Below are positions 21,865 to 32,124 of a stretch of DNA of 64,000 nt, one piece after another; the stretch's first letter is position 1; every line of letters starts with the position of its first letter. Both the position numbers and the translations under genes were made by a program. Below the pieces are notes generated by a model. That model saw only the letters and a program-made list of their open reading frames with translations. It was not told where the DNA came from and made no database searches. The stretch comes from Kaistia soli DSM 19436 (GTDB lineage Bacteria; Pseudomonadota; Alphaproteobacteria; Rhizobiales; Kaistiaceae), in the NCBI RefSeq assembly GCF_900129325.1, contig NZ_FQUP01000001.1, positions 1,654,615 through 1,718,614 on the forward strand. The letters are read 5' to 3'.

Positions 21865-22884
21865 ATGCGCGCCATTGCCTATTCCAAGTCGCTGCCCGTT
21901 GAAGACCCAGAGGCGTTTATCGAGATCGTGCGCGATCAGCCTGAGCCCGGGCCGCGTGACCTAATCGTCAAGATCGAGGCGGTCTCGGTAAACCCTGTCG
22001 ATTGCAAGGTTCGTAAATCGGGCGATCCCGAAGGCGAGCCGCGCGTCCTCGGCTTCGACGCTGCGGGCACGGTGGTTTCGGTTGGCACCGAGGCCCAGCT
22101 CTTCAAGCCTGGCGATGCGGTTTTCTATGCCGGCTCAATCATGCGGCCCGGAGCCAATTCCGAGTTCCACGCCGTGGACGAGCGGATCGTCGGCACCAAA
22201 CCGGCAAGCTTGGATTTTGCCGCTGCCGCCGCACTGCCTCTGACGGCGCTGACGGCTTGGGAATTGCTGTTTGACCGGATTGGCGTCGTGCCTGGCATTG
22301 CCACCGACTCCCGCACGCTGCTGATCGTCTCTGGTGCCGGCGGTGTCGGCTCGATCGCCATCCAGCTCGCCCGAGCCCTGACCGGGCTCACGGTGATCGC
22401 GACGGCGTCACGGCCGGAGTCGGCGGAATGGGTGAAGAGCCTCGGCGCTCATCACGTCGTCGACCATGCGCAGCCGCTCGGCCCCCAGCTCGCCGCTCTC
22501 GGGCACCCCGGCGTCGACATCGTGCTGGCCTTCGGGGGGACCAAGCAGCACGCGGCCGCGATCGCTGGCCTGGTCGCTCCGGAAGGCCATATCGGCCTGA
22601 TCGAAGGCGCGGATGGATTTGGGGCGGCCGAGTTCGGGACGATGTTCCAGAAATCGGTCGGCCTGCATCTCGAACTGATGTTCACACGCTCCCGCTTCGA
22701 AACGCGCGATATCGAGAAGCAACACGCGATCCTTGATGCCGTGTCCGGGCTCGTCGACGAGGGCAAGATTCGAACGACGCTCACCAAGACGCTCGGGCCG
22801 ATCAGCGCCGCCAATCTGCGCGAGGCGCACCGTTCGGTCGAGAGCGGCCGGATGATCGGCAAGGTGGTCGTCGCCGGCTGGTGA
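21865..22884 (+). CDS. Zinc-binding-alcohol-dehydrogenase family oxidoreductase (quinone reductase-like, MDR)
   Basis: This 339-residue medium-chain dehydrogenase/reductase has the GroES-like start with VSVNPVDCKVRKSGD and LGFDAAGTVVSVG. The NADPH-binding fold has SGAGGVGSIAIQLAR (about residues 153-167). It lacks the structural zinc cysteines, so it is closer to the quinone oxidoreductase/ZinB subgroup that reduces quinones or enones. I start at ATG 21865 with GCGGAGA upstream; the open frame extends to 21733 but those codons look non-coding. Single gene, substrate unknown. Confidence 0.82.
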   Translation: MRAIAYSKSLPVEDPEAFIEIVRDQPEPGPRDLIVKIEAVSVNPVDCKVRKSGDPEGEPRVLGFDAAGTVVSVGTEAQLFKPGDAVFYAGSIMRPGANSEFHAVDERIVGTKPASLDFAAAAALPLTALTAWELLFDRIGVVPGIATDSRTLLIVSGAGGVGSIAIQLARALTGLTVIATASRPESAEWVKSLGAHHVVDHAQPLGPQLAALGHPGVDIVLAFGGTKQHAAAIAGLVAPEGHIGLIEGADGFGAAEFGTMFQKSVGLHLELMFTRSRFETRDIEKQHAILDAVSGLVDEGKIRTTLTKTLGPISAANLREAHRSVESGRMIGKVVVAGW

Positions 22885-22907
22885 GAACGTCGAATCGGGT
22901 CTCGGCC

Positions 22908-23615
22908 CTAGAGCTCTCGTATGATGCGAGGCGCTTTGCGGATCGACGCGAGGTCAAGTTCCAGTTCGACCTCGCGCGATGGAATCCAGGCCCCCACAGT
23001 GAAGCCTCCAAACGCCAACACCGACAAGGTCGATGTATTTCCAATAAAGGGAGTTCTGAATACATCTGGGACGAAAGTGTCGTGCAGAAAGAACTCGACA
23101 TATTCGCCCGCCTTTAAGGATTCGGTTGTCGGATCGCCTTTGACGAAGAGATTGACCCGAACCCATTCTGGCGAACTGAATGAGCTGAATGTGGCGCTCA
23201 AACTAAAGCCTCCGGAGCTTTGCGCGCCGCCGAAACGTCCCTTATTCGGATCTTGCTGGTCTATAACCGGAAGGTTCGCGGCTGGCGCCGGCAGAGCTGG
23301 TGTCTTCACGTCAACGTGCCCGGAAAACCCTTCGACCAAGAGTTCGATCGACCCAATTCGCTTCTCCAAAGCGTTGAGTCCGGAGCTTACGTCTTGAGCG
23401 AATTCGACGTTGACACCACCCGCGCTGAGCGACCGTATGAAGGGCCCGAGTTCCGCTAGCAAAAGCAGCGCGATCGCGATCGCAATCAACGAGACAATGC
23501 CGGTCGAAATATCCGTCGTTGTCGATCCATTACTTAGCAAAACCTGCAGCACGACGGCTGCACCCAGCAAGAGATAGGAGATTACACGTAGGGTCCTCGT
23601 ATTCTCACGGGTCAT
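22908..23615 (-). CDS. Two-helix membrane protein with a probable prokaryotic YEATS domain
   Basis: This 235-residue protein has two hydrophobic helices (about residues 9-27 and 38-56) and a middle coiled segment around ALEKRIGSIELL. It ends in a beta-rich domain (about 140-235) with RVNLFVKGD, EYVEFFLHDTFVPD, FGGFTVGAWIPSREVELELDLA. That pattern, with a ...F-LHDTF... strand and a final ...LELDLA..., matches my knowledge of the prokaryotic YEATS (pYEATS) family, seen in membrane-tethered conflict or signalling proteins. Base composition is visibly less GC-rich than its neighbours, with many A/T-ending codons, so recent acquisition is possible. No effector gene lies beside it. Confidence 0.55.
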   Translation of the reverse strand: MTRENTRTLRVISYLLLGAAVVLQVLLSNGSTTTDISTGIVSLIAIAIALLLLAELGPFIRSLSAGGVNVEFAQDVSSGLNALEKRIGSIELLVEGFSGHVDVKTPALPAPAANLPVIDQQDPNKGRFGGAQSSGGFSLSATFSSFSSPEWVRVNLFVKGDPTTESLKAGEYVEFFLHDTFVPDVFRTPFIGNTSTLSVLAFGGFTVGAWIPSREVELELDLASIRKAPRIIREL

Positions 23616-23703
23616 TGGTTACAGCCTCTATGAGTGACGTAGTTACCCTATATCAAATTGGTTGCATCTAATCCACAAATGCTCTCTATGGTAGATGGTT
23701 CGA

Positions 23704-26700
23704 TCAGCTGGGCTCGCCATATCCCCCGCCGGTCGGCGTGGTGACGATCACTGCTTCGCCGGGCTTCAGCACGGTCTGGTCGCAGCCATTCAGCGGCTCG
23801 ATGCTGCCGTCCTGGCGGCGGACCTCGGTCTTGCCGAGCTGGCCGGGGTCGCCGCCGAACAGTCCGTGCGGGTGAATCTTCCGGTGGGAGGCGAGGATCG
23901 CGAGCTGCATTTCTTCCAGGAAACGCAGCGTGCGACGGGTGCCGCCGCCGGCCGACCAGCGGCCGCGCCCGCCGGAGCCCTCGCGGATGTGAAAATCCTC
24001 GAGCAGCACCGGGAAACGGAATTCGAGCACTTCAGGATCGGTGAGACGAGAGTTGGTCATGTGGACATGGACGCCATCCGTACCGTCGAAGCCACTGCCG
24101 TCGTTGAAGACGCCGGCCGGCGCGCCGGAGCAGAGCGTCTCGTAATACTGGTAGGTGGCGTTGCCGAAGGTCAGGTTGTTCATCGAGCCCTGCGAGGAGG
24201 AGAGCGCGCCGAGCGCGCCGAACAGGGCATTGGTGACGTGCTGGCTCGTCTCGACATTGCCGGCGACGACTGCCGCGGGATAGCGGGGCGCCAGCATCGA
24301 TCCTTCCGGGATGATGATCCGGATCGGCCTCAGGCAGCCGGCATTCATCGGGATGTCGCCCTCGACCATGACGCGGAAGGCATAGAGCACGGCGGCGCGC
24401 GTCACCGGCTCCGGCGCGTTGAAGTTCGTCGCCTGCTGCGGGCTCGTCCCGGTGAAATCGACCGTGGCTTCGCGCTTCTCGCGGTCGACGGTGATCTTGA
24501 CCTTGATCACGGCGCCCTGGTCGGTCTCGACGGTGAAATCCGAATCCTTCAGCGCGCCGAGCACGCGGCGGACGCTCTCGGCGGCGTTGTCCTGGACATG
24601 GCCCATATAGGCGGTGACGGTCTCAAGACCGAAATGGCCGACCATGCGGGCGAGTTCCTGCACGCCCTTCTCATTGGCGGCGATCTGTGCCTTCAAGTCG
24701 GCGACGTTCTGGACGACGTTGCGGACCGGAAAAGGGTGGCTTGTCAGGAGTTCGACGAGCTCTGCCTCGCGGAAATGGCCGCGATCGACGAGCTTCAGAT
24801 TGTCGATCAGCACGCCTTCCTCGTCGACGGTGGTGGCCAGTGGCGTCATCGAGCCGGGCGCCGATCCACCGACATCGGCATGATGGCCGCGGCTGGCGAC
24901 GAAGAAGAGGATGGTCTCGCCGTCGTCCGCGAAGACCGGCGTCACGACGGTGATGTCAGGGAGATGCGTGCCGCCATTATAAGGTGCGTTGAGGGCGTAG
25001 ACGTCGCCGGGGCGCATCATGCCCTCGTTCTGCGCGATGATCGTTTCCACCGAGCGATCCATCGAGCCGAGATGAACCGGCATATGCGGCGCGTTGGCGA
25101 CGAGGCGACCGGCGCTGTCGAAGACAGCGCAGGAGAAATCGAGCCGCTCCTTGATGTTGACCGAATAGGCGGTGTTCTGGAGCGTGACGCCCATCTGCTC
25201 GGCGATCGACATGAAGAGGTTGTTGAACACCTCCAGCATGACCGGGTCCGCCTCGGTGCCAATCGCCCGCCGGCGGGTCAGCGCTGCGACACGCGTCAGT
25301 ACGACATGGCCATGGCCGGTGATGGCCGCCTGCCAGCCCGGCTCGACGACGATGGTCTGATGCGGCTCGATCAGCAGGGCGGGGCCGGCGATGACGGCGC
25401 CGCGTGGCAGGTCGGCGCGGAGATGGATGCCCGCCTCGTGATCCGAGCCCGCCGAATGGATGGTGATCATCTCGACCGGTTCGGGGTGCGAGGCCGGCGC
25501 CTCTTCCAGCGGTTCGGCGATCCGCGCGCCGCCGCCGACCGCCTCGACCTCGAGGCTTTCCACGACAATCGCCTTGCCCTCGAAGACGAAGCCGAATTGC
25601 CGCCGGTGCGCCGCCTCAAAGGCGGCGATGATGGCGGCGCGGGCGAGCCATGCGGCGGGTCCGGTGGCGTCCTTTCGCATCACCTCGATCGGGATCGGCG
25701 TGTCGGTGCCGTCGTAGCGAAGATGCGCGCGGGCAAAAACCGTGATCGCGGAATCGGTTACGCCCTGTCCTGAAAGTTCGGCGACAACCTCGTCTTCAAG
25801 TGTTGATTCAAGGGCTTGAAGTTCCGATTCCGCGGCATCGTCCAAGTGCTTGACCAGCGCGCGGCTGCGATGAGCCCGGATGTCGGCGAGGCCCATGCCA
25901 TAGGCCGAGAGAATGCCCGAGAACGGATGGATCAGGACGGTCGTCATGCCGAGACTGTCAGCCACCATGCAGGCATGCTGGCCGCCGGCACCGCCGAAGC
26001 AGTTGAGCACATAGGCCGTTACGTCATGGCCGCGCTGGACCGAGATCTTCTTGATCGCGTTCGCCATGTTCTCGACGGCGATGTGCAGGAAACCGTCGGC
26101 AATCTCTTCGGGCCTGCGCCGGTCGCCGATCTCGGCGGCAAGCGCCTCGAACTTCTCCCGGACGATCGCCGCATCGAGCGGCTGGTCACGCCCCGGACCA
26201 AAGATGCGCGGAAAATAATCCGGCCGGAGCTTGCCAGTCATGACGTTGGCGTCTGTGACCGCGAGCGGCCCGCCCCGGCGATAACAGGCCGGGCCGGGAT
26301 TGGCGCCGGCCGAATCGGGACCGACGCGGAAGCGCCCGGCTTCATAATGCAGGATGGAGCCGCCACCGGCCGCGACCGTGTGGATGCGCATCATCGGCGC
26401 GCGCATGCGCACGCCGGCCACCTCGGTCTCGAAGGAGCGTTCGAGCTCGCCGTCATAATGCGACACGTCCGTGGAGGTGCCGCCCATGTCGAAGCCGATC
26501 ACCTGCGAGAACCCGGCTTCCGCAGCTGTTTCCACGGCAGCAACAACCCCGCCGGCCGGGCCGGAGAGGATCGCATCCTTGCCCTGGAAGAGTTCGGCGG
26601 CGGTGAGTCCGCCCGATGACATCATGAACATCAGCCGGGTTGCGGGTGCGTCGCTCGTCGCGCCTTCCGAAAGCGCGCCGGCAACCTCATCGACATAGCG

Positions 26701-27372
26701 GCGCAGGATCGGCGAGAGATAGGCGTCGACGACGGTGGTGTCGCCGCGGCCGACCAGCTTCATCAGCGGCGAAACCTCGTGGGAGACCGAAACCTGCGTG
26801 AAGCCGGCAGCGCGCGCGATGCGGGCGGCAAACTGTTCGTGCTGGGGGTAGCGCCAGGCATGCATGAAGACGATCGCCACGGCGCGGATGCCGTCGGCGT
26901 GAGCCGCCGCCAGCGCCGCTTCGATCTCGTCGGTCCTGGGCACGGCCTCAACGGTTCCATCGACCCGCACGCGCTCCGTGATCTCCGCGACCCGTTCATA
27001 GAGTAATTCGGGCTTGACGATCTTCTTGGCGAAGATGTCGGGGCGCGCCTGATATCCGATCCGAAGCGCATCGCGGAAGCCGCGCGTGATCAGCAGCAGC
27101 GTGCGATCGCCCTTGCGCTCGAGCAGCGCATTGGTCGCAACCGTGGTTCCCATCTTCACGGCGCCGACGAGACCCGTCGGGATCGGTGCGCCTCGATCGA
27201 GGCCGAGCAGATCGCGGATGCCCTGGATGGCCGCATCACGATAGGCGCCCGGATTTTCCGACAGCAACTTGTGCGCGACGATGCCGCCATCCGGCCGCCG
27301 TCCGACAATATCGGTAAAGGTGCCGCCCCGGTCGATCCAGAAATCCCAGTTGCTTGCGGTTCCCGCCGTCAT
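23704..27372 (-). CDS. Fused hydantoinase A/B - 5-oxoprolinase family protein
   Basis: This 1222-residue protein joins the HyuA half (opening [22 protein letters not shown]-like from residue 9) to the HyuB half. The HyuA half includes [17 protein letters not shown] and an ATP-binding fold. The HyuB half starts near residue 720 with [20 protein letters not shown]. The fusion order is that of ATP-dependent 5-oxoprolinase, which opens 5-oxoproline to glutamate. Hydantoin or other lactam substrates are equally possible. I start at the ATG at 27372, preceded by GAGGGTG; several upstream ATGs lack a ribosome site. It is divergent from the TerB-DnaJ gene. Confidence 0.88.
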   Translation of the reverse strand: MTAGTASNWDFWIDRGGTFTDIVGRRPDGGIVAHKLLSENPGAYRDAAIQGIRDLLGLDRGAPIPTGLVGAVKMGTTVATNALLERKGDRTLLLITRGFRDALRIGYQARPDIFAKKIVKPELLYERVAEITERVRVDGTVEAVPRTDEIEAALAAAHADGIRAVAIVFMHAWRYPQHEQFAARIARAAGFTQVSVSHEVSPLMKLVGRGDTTVVDAYLSPILRRYVDEVAGALSEGATSDAPATRLMFMMSSGGLTAAELFQGKDAILSGPAGGVVAAVETAAEAGFSQVIGFDMGGTSTDVSHYDGELERSFETEVAGVRMRAPMMRIHTVAAGGGSILHYEAGRFRVGPDSAGANPGPACYRRGGPLAVTDANVMTGKLRPDYFPRIFGPGRDQPLDAAIVREKFEALAAEIGDRRRPEEIADGFLHIAVENMANAIKKISVQRGHDVTAYVLNCFGGAGGQHACMVADSLGMTTVLIHPFSGILSAYGMGLADIRAHRSRALVKHLDDAAESELQALESTLEDEVVAELSGQGVTDSAITVFARAHLRYDGTDTPIPIEVMRKDATGPAAWLARAAIIAAFEAAHRRQFGFVFEGKAIVVESLEVEAVGGGARIAEPLEEAPASHPEPVEMITIHSAGSDHEAGIHLRADLPRGAVIAGPALLIEPHQTIVVEPGWQAAITGHGHVVLTRVAALTRRRAIGTEADPVMLEVFNNLFMSIAEQMGVTLQNTAYSVNIKERLDFSCAVFDSAGRLVANAPHMPVHLGSMDRSVETIIAQNEGMMRPGDVYALNAPYNGGTHLPDITVVTPVFADDGETILFFVASRGHHADVGGSAPGSMTPLATTVDEEGVLIDNLKLVDRGHFREAELVELLTSHPFPVRNVVQNVADLKAQIAANEKGVQELARMVGHFGLETVTAYMGHVQDNAAESVRRVLGALKDSDFTVETDQGAVIKVKITVDREKREATVDFTGTSPQQATNFNAPEPVTRAAVLYAFRVMVEGDIPMNAGCLRPIRIIIPEGSMLAPRYPAAVVAGNVETSQHVTNALFGALGALSSSQGSMNNLTFGNATYQYYETLCSGAPAGVFNDGSGFDGTDGVHVHMTNSRLTDPEVLEFRFPVLLEDFHIREGSGGRGRWSAGGGTRRTLRFLEEMQLAILASHRKIHPHGLFGGDPGQLGKTEVRRQDGSIEPLNGCDQTVLKPGEAVIVTTPTGGGYGEPS

Positions 27373-27509
27373 CGCCACCCTCATGCGCACTGCCCGATCG
27401 TTCATCCAAGAACCACGCACCCGGCCGTCGCTGCAAGTCGGACGCGTTGCGGCAGAGCCGTGTCGGGTGGTCTCGCATCGGCGCGTGCGATGCATTATGT
27501 TGGCGCGCC

Positions 27510-28214
27510 ATGAGCATCTGGCGCCGCCTCGGCGATATCATTCACCGGATTCCCGGTTCCTGCGTCCTGATCGACCATGTCGTCGAGGCCGTCCGTTCGA
27601 CCTTCGGCACCTCGGCCGAGCGGCGTCATGCCGCCTTTTCGATTTCGATGATCGCGTTGTCGGCCAAGATGGCCAAGGCCGATGGCGTCGTCACGGGCGA
27701 CGAGGTCAACGCTTTCAAGCAACTCTTCGAAATCCCGGACGGCGAGAAGCGCAATGTCGCTCGCCTGTTCAACCTCGCCAAGCAGGATGTGGCCGGGTTC
27801 GAGGCGTATGCGCGCAAGATATCCGGGCTGTTCGCCGAGGGTGCCGAGATCTTCGAAGATATCGTCGACGGCCTGTTTCACATCGCCAAGGCCGACGGCA
27901 TGGTCCATGAGGCGGAACTCGAATTCATCGCCCGCGTCGCCCGGGTGTTCGGGCTCACCGAGCCGGCTTTCGCGCGCATCAGCAGCCGCCATGTCGTGCC
28001 GGAGGAGGGGGATCCCTATCTCATCCTCGGCATCGACCGCGCCGCTACCAACGAGGACGTCAAGCGGCACTATCGCCGGATCGTCGCGGAGACCCATCCC
28101 GACAAGCTGATGGCGCGCGGCGTTCCGGCCGAATTCATTGCGATCGCCACGGCAAAGCTCGCCGCGCTCAACGGCGCCTATGACCGGATCCGGCAGGAAC
28201 GGGCGTTTGCATGA
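27510..28214 (+). CDS. TerB-like plus DnaJ-domain protein (DjlA-like co-chaperone)
   Basis: This 234-residue protein combines a TerB-like helical domain (about residues 32-155, with two similar acidic motifs [12 protein letters not shown] and [12 protein letters not shown]) with a C-terminal J domain. The J domain reads DPYLILGI near residue 169 and has the HPD tripeptide in ETHPDKL that stimulates DnaK. The order matches DjlA, but the N-terminal membrane helix of E. coli DjlA is not evident; residues 1-30 are only moderately hydrophobic. The stop overlaps the amidase start by four bases, so it is coupled to a cell-wall enzyme. Confidence 0.8.
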   Translation: MSIWRRLGDIIHRIPGSCVLIDHVVEAVRSTFGTSAERRHAAFSISMIALSAKMAKADGVVTGDEVNAFKQLFEIPDGEKRNVARLFNLAKQDVAGFEAYARKISGLFAEGAEIFEDIVDGLFHIAKADGMVHEAELEFIARVARVFGLTEPAFARISSRHVVPEEGDPYLILGIDRAATNEDVKRHYRRIVAETHPDKLMARGVPAEFIAIATAKLAALNGAYDRIRQERAFA

Positions 28215-28996
28215 TCGGATATAGCGACCCGGCCGCCATCTGGCGGCCGTCGCCGAATTTTGGCGTGCGGGCAGAGGGCACCGAAACGGACCTGCTCATC
28301 CTGCACTATACCGACATGGGGACGGCAGAGGCGGCGATCGACTGGCTCTGCGATCCCGTCTCGCAGGTGTCGTGCCACTATGTCGTGGCCGAGGACGGCA
28401 AGATCACGCAGCTCGTCTCCGAGGCCGACCGCGCCTGGCATGCGGGCGTCTCGTCCTGGCATGGCGAGGGCGACGTCAACTCGCGGTCGATCGGCATCGA
28501 AATCGCCAATGCCGGCCACGACCATGGCTATCCCGATTTTCCTACGCCCCAGATCGACGCGGTCATCCACCTTTGCCGCGACATCATCGCGCGCCACCCG
28601 ATCAAGCCGCAGGGTGTCCTTGCCCATTCCGACGTGGCGCCGGCGCGCAAGCGCGATCCCGGCGAGAAGTTTCCCTGGCCGCGGCTTGCCGACGCCGGGG
28701 TCGGGCATCTTGTCGCGCCCGAGCCGTTGTCGGGAGGCCGCCTGCTGCAGCGCGGCGATGTCGGCTTCTCTGTTGGGGCACTGCAGGCCATCCTGATGCT
28801 CTACGGCTATGGCATCGACGTCACGGGCGAGTATGACGACGGCACGGAGCAGGTGATCGCGGCCTTTCAGCGCCATTTCCGCCCCGAACGGGTGGACGGC
28901 ATCGCCGATGCGTCCACCGTCGCGACGCTGCATAAACTCTCCCGCGCGCTGGCGCCTCCGAACATGCGGACGACGGCTCTGGCGAAGGGTCGGTAA
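28211..28996 (+). CDS. N-acetylmuramoyl-L-alanine amidase (Amidase_2 with peptidoglycan-binding domain)
   Basis: This 261-residue zinc amidase is AmiD/AmpD-like and cleaves the amide bond between MurNAc and the stem peptide. Zinc ligands are likely the His in LLILHYTDM (about residue 33), the His of VLAHSDVAPARKRDPG and the Asp in the same segment. VSCHYVVAEDGKI is also typical. A C-terminal PG_binding_1-like region (GDVGFSVGALQAILMLYGYG to FQRHFRPERVDG) follows. No signal peptide is evident, so a cytoplasmic recycling role like AmpD is possible. It overlaps the TerB-DnaJ gene by four bases. Confidence 0.85.
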   Translation: MIGYSDPAAIWRPSPNFGVRAEGTETDLLILHYTDMGTAEAAIDWLCDPVSQVSCHYVVAEDGKITQLVSEADRAWHAGVSSWHGEGDVNSRSIGIEIANAGHDHGYPDFPTPQIDAVIHLCRDIIARHPIKPQGVLAHSDVAPARKRDPGEKFPWPRLADAGVGHLVAPEPLSGGRLLQRGDVGFSVGALQAILMLYGYGIDVTGEYDDGTEQVIAAFQRHFRPERVDGIADASTVATLHKLSRALAPPNMRTTALAKGR

Positions 28997-29117
28997 CGGT
29001 TCCCTCGATCACGGGATCGTGAACACGGCCCTATCCGTGACGTCTCATTGCCTCATTTCGGGACAGTTCCGCCGCGATTGGCAGGGGCATTGTCAACGAT
29101 GTGAGTGCTCCTCCCGT

Positions 29118-29630
29118 ATGAAGACGTTCTGCGTAACCGGTCTCGCCGCGGCTCTCTCCCTTGCCACGGTTGCGACTGCGCCTTCCGCCGCCTTCGCCGG
29201 TTCAGCCCGGCTGCTTCCTTCCAATTCCGTCCGCATCGCGGCTGCCGATCGCAGCGATGGGCGTTTCGACAGCCTCATCGCCAGCTATGCCAGCGCCAAT
29301 GGCGTCCCGCTTTCGCTGGCCCACGCCGTCGTGACGGTCGAGAGCAACTACAATCCGAAGATGCGCGGCCGGGCCGGCGAAATCGGCCTGATGCAGGTGA
29401 AGCTCGGCACGGCGCGCGCCATGGGCTATCGCGGCTCGGCGAAAGAGCTCTACGAGCCCGCCACCAATATCCGCTACGGCATGATGTATCTCGGCGAGGC
29501 CCGAAAGCTGGCCGACGGCGATCTCTGCGGCACCATCCTCAAATATAATGGTGGCCATGGCGCGAAGCGCATGAGCCGCGGGCCTCTCGCCTATTGCGGC
29601 AAGGTGCGCCAGCTCATCGCCATGAATTGA
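29118..29630 (+). CDS. Secreted lytic transglycosylase (SLT domain)
   Basis: This 170-residue periplasmic enzyme cleaves glycan strands to 1,6-anhydro ends. It has a Sec signal peptide (residues 1-27, ending PSAAFAGSA). The transglycosylase core follows: HAVVTVESNYNPKMRGR, where the Glu in VES is the catalytic acid, then GEIGLMQVKLGTARAMGY and NIRYGMMYLGEA, and finally LKYNGGHG. It is compact, with no extra domains. It lies 121 bp after the amidase, on the same strand, and just before rnpB. The ATG at 29118 is chosen for the signal peptide. Confidence 0.85.
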   Translation: MKTFCVTGLAAALSLATVATAPSAAFAGSARLLPSNSVRIAAADRSDGRFDSLIASYASANGVPLSLAHAVVTVESNYNPKMRGRAGEIGLMQVKLGTARAMGYRGSAKELYEPATNIRYGMMYLGEARKLADGDLCGTILKYNGGHGAKRMSRGPLAYCGKVRQLIAMN

Positions 29631-29700
29631 GCCAGCTTGCAGCCTGGCTTCGGAGGCGGCGGGGTTGACCCGCTGCCCCATCCCCCATAGGTGCTGGCCT

Positions 29701-30097
29701 GCCAGCTGGCTGGACGGCCGCTCCTGCAAGATCGAAAGGTCGCAGGAGAGGAAAGTCCGGGCTCCATGGAAACACGGTGCCGGATAACGTCCGGCGGGGG
29801 CGACCCCAGGGAAAGTGCCACAGAGAGCAGACCGCCCGGGAAGCCTTACGAGGCAGTCCGGGTAAGGGTGAAAGGGTGGGGTAAGAGCCCACCGCGGGCC
29901 CAGCAATGGGAACGGCATGGCAAACCCCACCGGGAGCAAGACCGAATAGGGGCGGCACGGGCGCAAGCCCAGTCTGTTTCCCGACCCGCCGCCCGGGTTG
30001 GTTGCGTGAGGCGTCCGGCAACGGGCGTCCAAGATGAATGGTCGTCACGCGGTGGTTCGCCACCGCCCTACAGAACCCGGCTTATAGGCCAGCTGGC
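29701..30097 (+). ncRNA. rnpB: RNase P RNA (bacterial type A)
   Basis: The sequence contains the universally conserved GAGGAAAGTCCGGGCT block (from about 29748) and the 3' block ACAGAACCCGGCTTAT (from about 30070). It also has internal GGTGAAAGGGTG and GCAAACCCCACCGGGAGCAAG-type segments (about 29869-29940). Ends are set by the P1 helix: GCCAGCTGGC at 29701-29710 pairs with the same palindromic sequence at 30088-30097. This RNA is the catalytic part of the tRNA 5'-processing enzyme. Its place just before mraZ is common in alphaproteobacteria. Exact ends could differ by a few bases. Confidence 0.95.
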
Positions 30098-30447
30098 GCT
30101 GCCTTTCGCTGAAGATCCCGACGATGAGCGGGGCCATCGCGGCGCTGTCGCGAGGTCCGGGCCGCAGCGCGACGGCCGGTTCACCGGCGCTTTTGCGCTG
30201 CTGAGCGGACGCCTTGGGCCTGATGCATGCTGCAGTCTGCGCATGGGCAGAATTCCCACGGTTCGCCCACCCGCCCATCACGGCGTCCGCTCCATCTCCT
30301 CCGACTTGTCCACCGGCGGTCTCTCGATCGAGCGCTCGGACCCGTGCGTGCCGAAACGCAGGCAGCGCAAGGATTTGCAACGGAAAATTAAGCTTAACGA
30401 CTTCATGGTTTTCCACGGCCGCAGCCTGGCCGTGGAGAGCGATTCCA

Positions 30448-30476
30448 TTGACGCCCATGTCCTCCCATGGTATCCC
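30448..30476 (+). promoter_or_regulatory. Promoter of the dcw cluster (mraZ promoter)
   Basis: TTGACG (30448-30453) and TATCCC (30471-30476) are exactly 17 bp apart. The -35 is near consensus and the -10 is weaker. All four MraZ boxes start between the -35 end and the expected transcription start, which supports this as the controlled promoter. Confidence 0.6.
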
Positions 30477-30487
30477 AAATCGTCCCG
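30453..30487. promoter_or_regulatory. MraZ operator: four 10-bp-spaced boxes
   Basis: On the plus strand GCCCA, TCCCA, TCCCA and TCCCG begin at 30453, 30463, 30473 and 30483, a strict 10-bp period. On the minus strand they read as TGGG-type repeats with five-base spacers, the known form of the MraZ operator. They overlie the mraZ promoter, so MraZ binding should block RNA polymerase and autoregulate the cluster. Confidence 0.8.
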
Positions 30488-30646
30488 GTACGAAGGGGTC
30501 GCCTTCGGCATTCACAGCCGTGCTTTCGACCTCATTCGCGTCCCGGGCGAGCGTTTCCAGTTCGCGTCCGTGGGTTTTCATCCGTGCTCGGCAGCGGGCC
30601 GCGGAACGGGACGTCGCGTGTTGCATCCGGAGCGGTCAGAGGGGCA

Positions 30647-31114
30647 ATGGACGAGTTCGTTTCCACCTTCACCAACCGGCTGGATTCGAAGGGACGCGTG
30701 TCGATTCCGGCGCCGTTCCGCTCCGTGCTGATGCGTGACGGTTTCGAGGGGCTCTATTGTTGTCCGACGCTGGATCAAAATGCCGTGGATGCAGGGGGCA
30801 ATCGGCTCCGGGAGCAGATCCGCGCCATGCTGGCGCTGTTCGAGCCGTTCTCGGAAGATCACGAGCTGCTCTCGACCACGCTGATCGGCGAGAGCGAAAT
30901 CCTGAGGGTCGATACGGAGGGGCGCGTCGCGCTGCCGGAAGCTATCAAGGCGCATGCCGGGATCGGCGATACGGTCACCTTCGTCGGCCAGGGCTACAAA
31001 TTCCAGATCTGGGAGCCGGAGCGCTTCCTTGCCTATCGCGCGGAAGCCAAGAACCGGGTGCGCGAACTGCGCCGCCGGCTCGGTGGCCGGCGCGAGGCAG
31101 GGGGCACGGAATGA
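30647..31114 (+). CDS. mraZ: Transcriptional regulator MraZ
   Basis: This 155-residue protein contains two AbrB-like SpoVT/MraZ repeats: [18 protein letters not shown] (about residues 7-24) and [16 protein letters not shown] (about 86-101). MraZ forms rings, binds repeated TGGG boxes and represses the dcw operon. Four such boxes lie over the promoter upstream. I start at ATG 30647 with AGAGGGG just before. Its stop overlaps rsmH by four bases. It is the first gene of the division and wall cluster. Confidence 0.94.
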   Translation: MDEFVSTFTNRLDSKGRVSIPAPFRSVLMRDGFEGLYCCPTLDQNAVDAGGNRLREQIRAMLALFEPFSEDHELLSTTLIGESEILRVDTEGRVALPEAIKAHAGIGDTVTFVGQGYKFQIWEPERFLAYRAEAKNRVRELRRRLGGRREAGGTE

Positions 31115-32124
31115 GCGATGCCTCAGGCGCCACGCCGCGCCACATCCCGGTCATGCTCGCCCCCGTGCTCGCCGCGCTCGGAGCCCAGCCGGGCGAAACC
31201 TTCATCGACGGCACGTTCGGCCTCGGCGGCTATACACGCGCGCTGCTCGACGCCGGCGCCAATGTCGTCGCCATCGACCGTGATCCGACGGCGATCGCCG
31301 GCGGGGCAGGGCTGGTTACGGAAGCCGCCGGCCGGCTGACCCTCGTGGAGGGGCGCTTCAGCGAACTCGATGCCATCGCGAACGACGCCGGTTTCGCCTC
31401 GGTCGATGGCGTCGTGCTCGATATCGGCGTCTCCTCGATGCAGATCGACGAAGCGGAGCGCGGTTTCTCGTTCCGTTTCGACGGGCCGCTCGACATGCGC
31501 ATGGCGCGGAGTGGTCCGAGCGCCGCCGACATCGTCAACACAATGCCGCCGCGCGAGCTTGCCCGCATCCTGTCCGTGCTCGGCGAGGAGCGGCGCGCTG
31601 GCGCCGTGGCCCGCGCCATATCCGAGGATCGTGTCGCGACGCCGTTCGTCTCGACGGCGCAGCTCGCCGGGCTCATCGAGCGCGTGGTGGGCCGCAAGCA
31701 CACCGACACGATTCATCCGGCGACGCGCAGCTTCCAGGCGCTGCGCATCTATGTGAACGAAGAACTCGACGAGCTCGGCGCTGCGCTCGCGGCAGCCGAG
31801 CGGATCCTGAAGCCTGGCGGCCGTCTCGTGGTGGTCTCGTTCCATTCGCTGGAGGACCGCATCGTCAAGCGCTTCCTCGGCGATCGCTCCGAGGAGCGGG
31901 CCGGCGGCTCGCGCCACATGCCGGAGCGCAGCATCGCCGCGCCCACCTTCCGCCTCGCCGCGAAGGGTCCCCAGGTCGCCGATGATGCCGAGATCGCGTC
32001 GAACCCGCGCTCCCGGTCCGCCAAGCTCCGTGCCGCCATCCGCACCGATGCGCCGGCGCGTCCTTTCGACCCGGCAGCCGCGGGTGTTCCGTCGCTGCCA
32101 ATCTTCAAGGCGGAGCGAGCGTGA
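31111..32124 (+). CDS. rsmH: 16S rRNA (cytosine-1402 N4)-methyltransferase
   Basis: This 337-residue RsmH (MraW) methylates N4 of C1402 in the ribosomal P site with SAM. Motifs are [10 protein letters not shown] at the start, [16 protein letters not shown] (about residues 30-45), [19 protein letters not shown], and the C-terminal [15 protein letters not shown]. It overlaps mraZ by four bases, and its stop overlaps the ftsL start. Length and motifs are normal. Confidence 0.95.
   Translation: MSDASGATPRHIPVMLAPVLAALGAQPGETFIDGTFGLGGYTRALLDAGANVVAIDRDPTAIAGGAGLVTEAAGRLTLVEGRFSELDAIANDAGFASVDGVVLDIGVSSMQIDEAERGFSFRFDGPLDMRMARSGPSAADIVNTMPPRELARILSVLGEERRAGAVARAISEDRVATPFVSTAQLAGLIERVVGRKHTDTIHPATRSFQALRIYVNEELDELGAALAAAERILKPGGRLVVVSFHSLEDRIVKRFLGDRSEERAGGSRHMPERSIAAPTFRLAAKGPQVADDAEIASNPRSRSAKLRAAIRTDAPARPFDPAAAGVPSLPIFKAERA

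Larger units (their letters stand above)
30098..30646. other. Leader region between rnpB and mraZ
   Basis: This 549-bp gap has no protein I can support; the long frames here overlap rnpB or lack ribosome sites. It holds an AT-rich patch with TTAAGCTTAA (30388-30397) flanked by GGAAAA and TTTTCC. The mraZ promoter and MraZ operator follow (30448-30487). About 160 nt of untranslated leader then precede mraZ. Confidence 0.6.

Noticed and set aside
23695-25773. 692-codon open frame on the plus strand opposite the oxoprolinase gene
   Set aside because: It is antisense to a well-conserved HyuB domain and its translation is low-complexity Arg/Asp/Ala-rich.
30045-30626. 193-codon minus-strand frame upstream of mraZ
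   Set aside because: It overlaps rnpB and the mraZ operator and has no family character or ribosome site.
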